The position numbers were made by a program, and so were the translations under genes. Shown here one piece after another: positions 56,369 to 64,000 of a stretch of 64,000 nucleotides of DNA; within the stretch, counting starts at the first letter, position 1; every line of letters starts with the position of its first letter. This DNA is from Lepidodermella squamata (lineage: Eukaryota > Gastrotricha). Below the pieces are notes generated by a model that was given only the letters and a program-made list of their open reading frames with translations, did no database searches and had not been told where the DNA came from. The stretch lies in contig JBLDXI010000010.1 in NCBI GenBank assembly GCA_047495785.1, positions 248,001 to 312,000 on the forward strand. The letters run 5' to 3'.

Positions 56369-58956
56369 ACTTGCAGCATTTCAAAGTCCTTTCGCAGAGA
56401 CGGCTTCTCGAAACCAAAATCGGAATAAGTTTGGATGACAATCAAAGGCAAAAGGGTAATCAGGCTAATGGATCATCAAAATTAACGATTCAGGGGAAAT
56501 TTCTGGCTTTCACTCGGACAAGAGCATATGCGAATTAAGAAGCGGAAAGCCTACGTATGAACATATTTTACTATGGATTGCGAGTGTTTTTCAAGCTGAA
56601 AAACGACTGCCGGTTTAAAGACAAAGAAATCTCAAGAGTGAAAGGAAAATTATTTAGTTTTGAACGCACGGGAGCGTAAGTGGGCACAAGCGAGAAAAGG
56701 CGCGCCTTTACTAGCTACAAGATGCTATAATATTGCGATTACGCTAATAATAATAATAACAAAAATAACAGTAGTATTCGACATCGTTCTGGAGAATCTT
56801 AGGCTTTCAAAATACGCGATCTAAACTCAGTAGCCTCTTTTAGTAACAGAATGCCTCTTAGTTATGCGACGACGAAACAGACGAAACAAGCCGGGTTTCG
56901 TCGGAAAAACCGATAGAACTTATAATCCAGCAGCTGAAGTAGCGCGATTTCTTAAGAGTAAAACCCGCAAGGATTATTGCGCAGCGTAATTGAGATCCTG
57001 TACATTCATGGATCGTACTTGGAGTGCAAACTACACGATTGTCGTTCCTGAAGATGAAGTGGGCTTTATATCAGGCCGTTTTAGGCAGATAACTTCCATT
57101 GAACATAAGTGCCGAGCATAATTGCCGAGAATAGCAGCCAAGAAATTTTAATATCTGTCCCTCAAAATCTGCCGAGTTTGATATGAATTGAACTGGCTCT
57201 TCTTCCCGCTTATAAGAGGGCCAATAAAATTCCAGTGTAATAGCGATTATTTTAACGCTAACACTAGTACTGCTAGTTAAACAAGAAAAATGCTAATTTT
57301 CGCCACGTGGGACAATGATGTAAAAATTCACTCGCAGTTGTATGTAATATATCGACCAAATCGATCGGCTATTGTATCGTCCTTTCGTGCACCCTGGGAC
57401 GATTAACCCTTAGGATAGTGAGTTTCCTTTACATTTATAAAGGTCAAACATTGAGTGAAAAGTAAACGATTGGGCTCGATGAATCACGAGAAACCAATAC
57501 CGAGTCATGTGCCAAGAAGTCAGCAATCGTCCATCAGTGTCAGATAGGAGATATATCGGCTTTAAAGCATTACACTATGGGAGAGTTTTTTTTCGCTCCG
57601 TGACTGACGCGCGCATCTGTGATAATATTAAACCGCACGCGGTCTTAGGGCGAATGCGAAAAAAACAATATTATTGAATGTCTATTATTGATATATTACG
57701 CGAGGCCGCAGGTCGATTTTTTTTACGATTTTCGATGTGTACACTGGCCGTCGCGCTTCGTTCGACAAGCCATATCGACATGGCGCAAACAAAAAAATCA
57801 CTGCGGGATGATGGCTGCGGGATATACAGCTGATATACATTATTTTAAGGCCGTCCTTTGTCAAAGTATTGGAGTGTACGCGATATATACATATTTGCGC
57901 AAAAAAGCAGCAAATATATTGTTTCACTCTCGCGTTTCTCGTCGATTCCACCGAGAGATAGACATTTCTGGCGTTATGCATTATTTGCCGAGAGAAATTC
58001 GGTTGCATCATCGGGAAATACTTGCGCTTTAGGATGCAGCGTGATATTTGACGCTATGCATAATTTATTGAGCTAATTATCTAATCAGTGAGTTTTAGTT
58101 GGAATTGTCTAGTAGTTTGGGAGCAATTGGCCAAAGCTATGGGGCTCGAAAATAACCAAAAACTCACTGATAGCTGATGAACATGGCAATTCTATCTCCA
58201 ATAACTGACTTCCACCTGTATAATTAGTATCTTCTGCGAAGGTGGAATAAACTGGAAAGCGTAATTAGATATCGATCAAAGAAAAGAGGACAGATTATAA
58301 TCAATTACGGAGTAATTAAGAGCAATATCTAGGAATGAGATTCATTTCTCATTTCCAACGGAAGTAAAATTGACAACGAGCCGAAATATTGGATGATTTG
58401 ACATTTCGGACACAATGTTGACTTGAGGAGGGCCGCACTCGCTGAGCGCACTCGATAATACGCGGAGTGCGACAACAGTGAGATAAACTGTTTGCTGTTT
58501 GCGCAAAACAAAGTAAAACGTACGTTTCCCAAGATTTTAAGATTAAACTATTCAATTGAGATAAGCTAGGTAGAGCCTTCCCCTATTCAAACCTTAGGAC
58601 AATTAGTAGGAATATTAGTCCTAAGGTTCAAACTTCCAATAGGCAACAATCAGCAAAACACTGTCCTGTAAATAGGGGATTAGATGTACCATTAAAAGTA
58701 CCCAACGTAATACAATGGAAAAGGAGAATTAAGCAAAGTTTTATTTCTCGAAGCATCAGTCGCATTAAGCGTTCGCAAACGATCTTCTTGATAAGCAATG
58801 AAGACTGCAGCTCACACCTTGCCTCTTGTTAAATAATTAAAAAGGCCGTGATGCACAGCTGGCCACCTGCAGCCAATGTCGAAACAAAACAAGTTACGCT
58901 TTCACCACTGACAAATCAATACTTGACACGATTGATTGATTGGTTTCCAGGAGAGT
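56369..58956. other. Intergenic region between the GPCR and the Cys-loop channel
   Basis: No supported gene; both flanking genes are on the minus strand. Contains an 11-bp perfect inverted repeat at 58590-58600 and 58618-58628 and an ATA-rich tract near 56741. TTTATT at 58739 (AATAAA on minus) may end the channel transcript. Confidence 0.45.
58590..58628. repeat. Short inverted repeat (11-bp arms, 17-base loop)
   Basis: AACCTTAGGAC at 58590-58600 is perfectly complementary to GTCCTAAGGTT at 58618-58628. It could fold as a hairpin in DNA or RNA. No function is evident. Confidence 0.6.
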
Positions 58957-60337
58957 CTAATTATTACCAACTGCTGTTAATGCAAAAGCAACGATATGAA
59001 TGCATAACGCAAGAAAGATGGCAACACCAGCAGCAAAACAGTCCAGTTTTTTCATCTTGTCCATTTTCGAACATGCCGAGAAAGGCAATTCGCATTTTCT
59101 TGTGGACTGCACCACGTCCACACTATCCGTAAAGATCTCGAACAACCTGCAAGCTGCTAGGGAGTAAATCGTTATAGCGGCTCCAAGGCACATGTTAGCC
59201 CCGATGTAGTACAGGAGGTAGACCGGCTGAGAAGTTTTAGGCAAAGTCGCCGTGAATGAGCCGACGTTGACGGAAGAAGCTAGGACTACCGTTATTGAAT
59301 AACCTGCTCTGTCAGGATAATCAGCCGGCATAAGGAATGTTGCAAGCTGCAAAACAGCCAGAACGACCGTCGGCATTATGACCACAGTCAGGTGATAAGC
59401 TGGGCGGCGCTTGAATTTGAACCAGAATTTCGCTCCTGAGTAAGGGCCCTCAGCGTAATACTCGAGCCATTCGGAGGAAAACTCCCATATTTCCGAGTCT
59501 TCTATGAATTTTTTGCCTGGAGGATGGTATATTTCCAAGTAAGTTATGTTGAGAGACTCAGAAAACGCGGTTATCTCGACTGAGCATTCTTGCACATCGA
59601 ATGGAAAACGAGTAAAGCTTAGGGAAAAGAACTCTTTAACTGTCATATGACATAATCAGGCCGTGTTTATGCTTACTCGAAAGAGCAAGATGAGTAAAGT
59701 CGGTTCTTGTTGATCATAGTGGCGATTCCTGATGAACTGACACTGACGAATTTATCCCCTTGCCTGAGAAACACATAACATAGGTAAGCTTCATCATATA
59801 GAATGAGTATCTCTTCTGTACCTTTCAAAGCTGTAAGTATCATAAATGGCATTCGTGTGCAGTATCAGGGGGTGAAAAATGCGTTTCTTCTCGTAAGGGC
59901 AGGATTGCGGCAACTTCGCCGTTCTTAGCATCGCCTCAAGACTCGCGCTAGCCGTTGGTCCAAATGAGCTCAAGTTATTCCACTGGGCGCACATCGGGAG
60001 TTGCCAAGAAGTGCGCATGTCAAACTGAGCAGAAAAGCTGACAGAATGGCTGGATTATGGGATTTTCTTAATTAATATAATTAAGCTTTTACCTCTGCGA
60101 GAGATCATCGAGTTCTACAAAAGCGATGACGTAAAGGCTAACATTTACACCAACTAGAGACAGGTTCTTGTCCAGGTAAGGAAGCGCCCGTGGACTCCGC
60201 AGGTAGGGGCAATTGATGGCTAAGAAGTCGCAGAGCTCATCTTCGGGAGCTGGACCTGGGACAGGCTTATAAACCTGTGCGCCTGCTGCATTCAAATAAT
60301 TCAAAACTTGGACAACAAGAACACCAATCAGTTTCAT
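58957..60337 (-). CDS. Cys-loop ligand-gated ion channel subunit (divergent, nAChR-like)
   Basis: Pentameric neurotransmitter-gated channel subunit. Exons 60337-60093, 60037-59822, 59763-59677 and 59617-58957 give 402 residues. A signal peptide (MKLIGVLVVQVLNYLNAAGA) opens the extracellular domain. The signature Cys loop is rebuilt across the last splice: C, SFDFTRFPFDVQE, C, exactly 13 residues apart, which fixes the CTAAG acceptor at 59618. Four membrane helices follow: LTVVIMPTVVLAVLQLATFLM, a pore helix SITVVLASSVNVGSF, VYLLYYIGANMCLGAAITIYSLA and LDCFAAGVAIFLALCIHIVAF. The pore helix lacks the PAR motif of anion channels and is closer to cation nicotinic types. The M3-M4 loop is only about 35 residues, and the WxP segment of loop A is not obvious, so the subunit is divergent. 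The start at 60337 is chosen for the signal peptide; the frame is open to 60394. Confidence 0.83.
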
Positions 60338-62381
60338 TGCGTCAGCTGTAAAATGACTTCGCTTTAGAGCTATTTCAGCCTGCATTCCAATCAAAGATAG
60401 CTAGCCGGCAGTGAATAAATATTTCCTTTCAATTATTCAGATCTGTTTTTAAGCATTATCAGATGCTTTCTGATTTGTCTGTTTTTAAACGACAGAAAAA
60501 TGCATTGCGGCAATCAAAATGTCCTAATGAAATTAGACAATGTTGAACTAATGCGTGGGGAGTGCCCTCAGGTGCGAAGCGCATATTTACCATTTTTCAT
60601 ATTTTACGACTTCATTAAAATAGCGAAAACAATGCTCCCCTGCACCTGCGACGACCGGCATTGGCGAATTCAAAAGTAAATTTGTGCTGCCCTTCGCGAT
60701 AGAATTTAGCAGAATTACACAGTAGCTATATGAACGAATCAATGTTTTGGAATGGGAAAACAAATTCGTGTCTTTTTTGAGGTAAAAATAACTGTTCCTC
60801 AAACAAAGATAACTTTTAGCAGTTAGCGATGTGCAGTTCTGCGAGAGTTTCAAGATATCTTGGAAAGATTCATCATAACGACGAATGAGTCATGGCCTTT
60901 GCAAAGCGGCTTCCCACGTCCTGTCGCTGTCCTGTCTGTGTTCGTCGACCTGGTCGCAGCTTTTGCAATCATCCACCGAGGCATCTAACACTACTTTCAT
61001 TTCAAGCAAAACTAGAAGGGCGTTTGAAACGCCAGCGATTCCCGATGTGAATGTCGTAGGTCGCGTTCGCATGCAAAAGAAACATTTTCGGTTTCAAATT
61101 CTAGAGATATTACAAAAGCGAAGATCTCCTAGCAGGCGGCTGATGCTAACTGAATTGCTTATGCCATTTCTTTGTGACCGAAGACTTTTCATTGCCTTAC
61201 TAAAGTGCGTTGGATGCGGAACCAGTGGAACCAGTGAATCCACAATTACCTGATTGGCTGGACGGTTTAAAGGCTGATTGGTTGGATCAAAAAAGCGCGC
61301 CATTTTTTTCCGTGATTGCACGTTTCAATAAATGTTTAAAATAACTTCGTGAACATGAGCAATATTTTTGAACCGTTTTCAACAACTGATAGATCAGGTC
61401 TTCGGTAAACTTTCCCGACAGTTTTTTTTAAATGGGATAAGAGCGAAACAATTGGTGACGAAAATGCTATTTGCGGTTAAATTTAAAAATTCTCATTTTT
61501 GAAAAATAGCAGATTTCAGGTTTTTTGGTTGAATGGCATCATCCATCATCCCGTGAAAAACATTAGGGGGTCATTTTCTTAGCTGGGAATTGGGTCCATA
61601 ACACGTCTCCATATAAGAGAAAATGAAATCAACACCCACAGAAAAGTTCTTATTCACCAACATGGATCCGAAATGGCTTTTTGAATTTTTTGAGTGATCT
61701 GTGCCAACCTGGTGAAGCCGCAAATTTCGGACAGGGCGGTTCGAAGCGGCTAGAACGAAAAAAATCTAAAGGCTGAGCGACACCAAAATTAAGGTTAAAC
61801 CGCGTTTTATCCGTTCTTTGCCGTTGCATTCCGTCAAAGTGAGCGTCGCCAGGTGTCGCATGCCGTCAAATGCCGTGCTATGGCTTTGAGTGTACCGTCG
61901 GTTATATCGGTTATAAATTACTACCATCTTTACGCGGTCTGCAACGGGACCCGTCAGTTTTTTCGGTATTATATTTTCGGTTGTAAAGCCGTTATTTACA
62001 TGGGGAATGTTCATGGGGAATGTCATCATTAGTTTCAAACTTCTCACTTCATACGTTCGGCCATATTCCAGAATATGGTAAAGTTTCGATTTTCGTCGAA
62101 ATACCAGTAAAAAACCTTTCAACTTTGATAGGTGGGCTGAATCTTCCATCTTCAACTCATCTTCAAAATCAACGTCATCAGCAGAGTCAGATCATCATGA
62201 ATCTGATCATCACACTCTGATCATCAAATTCTCAACAAATCCATTTTGATCCCATAAAACTCATCGCTAGTTGTTTCAAATCAGGTCTCTCGCATCCCGA
62301 CAGGTTAAGATGGTGTTCCGATAAATTAAGCTCAGCTCTGATGTAATAATGCAATAAAATGCGATTCAAACACTTTTCAAG
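60338..62381. other. Intergenic region, no supported gene
   Basis: Several short frames (for example 60890-61072 minus) show no family. A stretch near 61560 with AGGGGGTCATTTTC and GGGAATTGGG resembles degenerate repeats elsewhere in the window (near 13060 and 13490). Confidence 0.4.
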
Positions 62382-62597
62382 CTGAACCCGGTCGGCAGCT
62401 ACTCAACACGTAACACTGAGCCAATGTTCAAGCCGACGTATTTGTCAGTTCGTGGTACGTTGAGCCTTAGCTATCGCGGTCCCGATCTCTGGAATCAACT
62501 GCCTGCAGAAGCTCAAAATGCTGAGTCAGCTGAAGCGTGCCGCTCAAATGTTTATGCTTATTTTTACGAAAGAAATTCCACTGGTTTAGGCCTATGA
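62382..62597 (+). mobile_element. 3' end of a non-LTR retrotransposon (LINE) reverse transcriptase ORF
   Basis: 72 codons ending in TGA read STRNTEPMFKPTYLS, LSLSYRGPDLWNQLPAEAQ and VYAYFYERN. The YRGPDLWNQLP block, about 40 residues from the stop, is the well-known tail of many LINE (CR1/L2/Jockey-like) pol proteins, where a FRGPKIWNSLP-like motif precedes the carboxy end. The frame is closed just upstream by TAA, so only the 3' end is here, as in 5'-truncated LINE insertions. It lies 57 bases before the inverted-repeat element. Confidence 0.6.
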
Positions 62598-62658
62598 TAA
62601 ATTCGATACACTATATATTTTTATAATGCTGCGATGCTGTTTTGTTGTGATGTTATTA

Positions 62659-63500
62659 GTGGCTTTTACACTGGCTTTTTTGACTCAGTGTAAAACAGGG
62701 TAATTAACGTCAACCGGTTTTCAACCGATGGTGTGAACACCTAAAAAACATGGGTCAGTTAAGTTTTTTTAACGGCACCCGGATGGGGTTGCTTAACGTG
62801 TTAAAAATCACGTTTATAACGTCAACCAGTTTGAAACAGGTTGCATAAAATAGCAGTGTGAACACTATTTAACGTCAACGTGTTGAAATTTACCATTCCC
62901 GCTCGAGTCACCATTCTTTTGATGCCGCGATAAAATTTACCTGGACGCGGAAAATTCTTCTAAAAATAGGATATTAACTCTGCTGAATTTTCTGCATTTT
63001 ATGACACCAAAATCCTCGCAGTACTATAACCGTGCAATTTTCTGGATAAATTATGCTTTGCAAAGGTTTAGCTAATTTTTATGATGGAAATTTTATCGGA
63101 ATATGCATTGGAAATCGCTGTGACAAATTTACAGTCCAACTGGCCACCACGGAGTGCAAAGTACTTCTTAGCCAAGTTTTTCTGTGCTAGCAAAAATTCA
63201 AAATTCTGGTAGCTTCCCAAAACTACTCCGAAATTTTTTTGAAAATAATATAAATTTTTCTTAACCTATGGGTTATCAAAATTAGGTATTACTTTTGCAG
63301 CAATCAAAAATACCTGATGTAGGTACACATTTTCAATCATTTTATAGTTCTATTAAACGTAGTTTTAAGCAACCGATATAACCTTGCGTGTAAACGACGG
63401 CAGTTTGCAACGGCTATTACGCAACAAGCCGAGTTATTAATTAGGTTTAAACCGTCAACGCGTTGAAGTTGTTTGGCAAAAAAGCCAGTGTAAAAGCCAC
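62659..63500. mobile_element. Non-autonomous DNA transposon with 23-24 bp terminal inverted repeats
   Basis: GTGGCTTTTACACTGGCTTT and following TTT at 62659-62681 are matched perfectly in inverse at 63478-63500. Both ends are flanked by TATTA (62654-62658 and 63501-63505), a 5-bp or TA target-site duplication. The 842-bp interior has no long open frame but repeated AACGTCAAC blocks (near 62707, 62821, 62871 and 63451 in related form), which could be transposase or host factor sites. The class is undetermined: a TA duplication would suggest Tc1/mariner, a 5-bp one something else. Confidence 0.75.
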
Positions 63501-63572
63501 TATTATGATTTTGTTATTTTAATATATGTTAGAACACCGAGTTTTGATTCTAATCGAGAAAACGCGTAATTA

Positions 63573-63610
63573 GAAAAAAATCCGCCGTTAAGGCGGAGTT
63601 TTTTATAATC
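63573..63610. repeat. Hairpin with GC stem and A/T flanks
   Basis: A run of A followed by TCCGCC, a GTTAA loop and GGCGGA, then a run of T. The A and T runs also pair, giving a long stem. It looks like an intrinsic terminator in shape, but in this animal context it is more likely a foldback piece. Confidence 0.6.
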
Positions 63611-63720
63611 TCGAGTAAACGAAGACGAGTGAAAAACGAGCAAGCGGAACGAGGCGCAGCCGAGTGGAGCGCGAGTTTTTCACGAGTCGAAGTTTACGAG
63701 AGGCAGCGTTTTCGAGATTA
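63606..63720. repeat. Imperfect long palindrome (foldback repeat)
   Basis: TAATCTCGA at 63606-63614 is inverted at 63712-63720, and an inner arm beginning GTAAAC and ending GTGAAAAAC near 63615-63637 is inverted at 63675-63697 with a central mismatch block. The centre is GC-rich (GAGGCGCAGCCGAG). A related TAATCGAGAAAACGCG occurs at 63551. It could form a cruciform of about 115 bases. Confidence 0.6.
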
Positions 63721-63863
63721 GTATCAAAACGAGTGATCTAACATTATTAGAGCACGGCTTCTAATTTTCAGGGACTGAGTTACGCGAGTTTTTTCACCTC
63801 ATTTTATTCACATTTCTGCTTTAAGTGAGCATCAACTAGTACCTCGCCGAACATGCCCAGCTC

Positions 63864-64000
63864 ATGGAAATTATGTCCACCTTTGAGAGCGAAGCCAATT
63901 TACTGAAATCGCTGCGCCTAGCAATGCGAAATTTGTGCCAGTTTTGCAACGCTCGCATTATTGCATTATTGCTAACACTGGTGTGTGCGTGTTTTATTGA
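63864..64000 (+). CDS. Possible 5' end of a gene cut by the window edge
   Basis: An ATG at 63864 opens 45 codons that run to the edge. They read as a helix (MSTFESEANLLKSLRLAMRN), a CxxC (CQFC) and a hydrophobic stretch (IIALLLTLVCACFI) that could be a membrane segment. TAATTTTCAG near 63770 could be an acceptor. I do not recognise the protein, and chance is not excluded. Confidence 0.25.
   Translation, partial: MEIMSTFESEANLLKSLRLAMRNLCQFCNARIIALLLTLVCACFI

Noticed and set aside
59641-59676. Using CATATGACAG as the acceptor in the Cys-loop channel (37-base intron)
   Set aside because: It gives an immediate stop in frame; the CTAAG acceptor at 59618 restores the exact 13-residue Cys loop and a normal 59-base intron.
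60890-61072. 60-codon minus-strand ORF upstream of the channel gene
   Set aside because: Moderately protein-like but no splice signals, family or neighbours that support it.
63573-63610. Hairpin with T run as a bacterial intrinsic terminator
   Set aside because: Everything around it is animal-type, with introns; the shape alone does not justify a prokaryotic terminator.
1-64000. CRISPR arrays, tRNA, rRNA or prokaryotic defence systems
   Set aside because: No spaced direct-repeat array and no recognisable tRNA or rRNA was seen by eye. A covariance-model scan would be needed to exclude tRNA or small structured RNA genes fully.

Overview
This window is nuclear DNA from a small invertebrate animal with a compact genome. 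About twenty recognisable protein genes are present, nearly all split by introns of roughly 45-60 bases with T-rich acceptors ending in TAG, CAG or sometimes AAG. Several sets of genes lie head-to-tail on one strand with only 50-330 bases between stop and start, usually with a splice-acceptor-like T-rich AG just before the downstream ATG. That is the layout of operons resolved by spliced-leader trans-splicing, as in nematodes and a few other lineages. A nematode or another small trans-splicing animal is my best guess. The presence of DNA ligase III and a three-MBT L3MBTL protein argues against a close relative of Caenorhabditis. The species cannot be named from this sequence.

Layout. 1-653 (-): amino-terminal end of DCAF1, cut by the window edge. 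1861-7392 (+): probable five-gene operon CNDP2, C1D, a prolyl-4-hydroxylase-type dioxygenase, MRPL11 and TMX1. 8560-9626 (-): cathepsin L. 10255-12304 (-): probable operon of a NEK-like kinase and a small ankyrin protein, only 50 bases apart. 14067-18507 (-): probable operon of a HORMA protein, PPIL2 and purple acid phosphatase ACP7. 19087-19911 (-): decayed coding relic. 20294-20831 (+): AP2S1. 21678-24094 (-): SEL1L. 25669-26440 (+): MCTS1. 26907-31821 (-): LIG3 followed by PLD3, a possible operon. 32967-38416 (+): Golgi alpha-mannosidase II. 38417-45246: nearly 7 kb of AT-rich, microsatellite-rich DNA carrying about 25 copies of an ACGTTTT motif. 45247-49194 (+): L3MBTL-type chromatin reader. 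49195-52488: mostly empty, with one doubtful gene. 52489-53661 (+): Abl interactor. 54567-56368 (-): class A GPCR. 58957-60337 (-): Cys-loop channel subunit. 60338-64000: repeat-rich, with a LINE 3' end, an 842-bp terminal-inverted-repeat element and a foldback palindrome.

The genes are mainly housekeeping: proteostasis (SEL1L, TMX1, PPIL2, cathepsin L, DCAF1), RNA and translation (C1D, MRPL11, MCTS1), DNA repair and meiosis (LIG3, HORMA), glycoprotein processing and lysosome/ER (MAN2, PLD3), membrane traffic and actin (AP2S1, ABI) and neuronal signalling (GPCR, Cys-loop channel). I see no CRISPR array, prokaryotic-type system or confident tRNA/rRNA gene. No clearly new biological system is evident; the most interesting items are the operon layout, the ACGTTTT cluster, the terminal-inverted-repeat element and a few unusual protein features.
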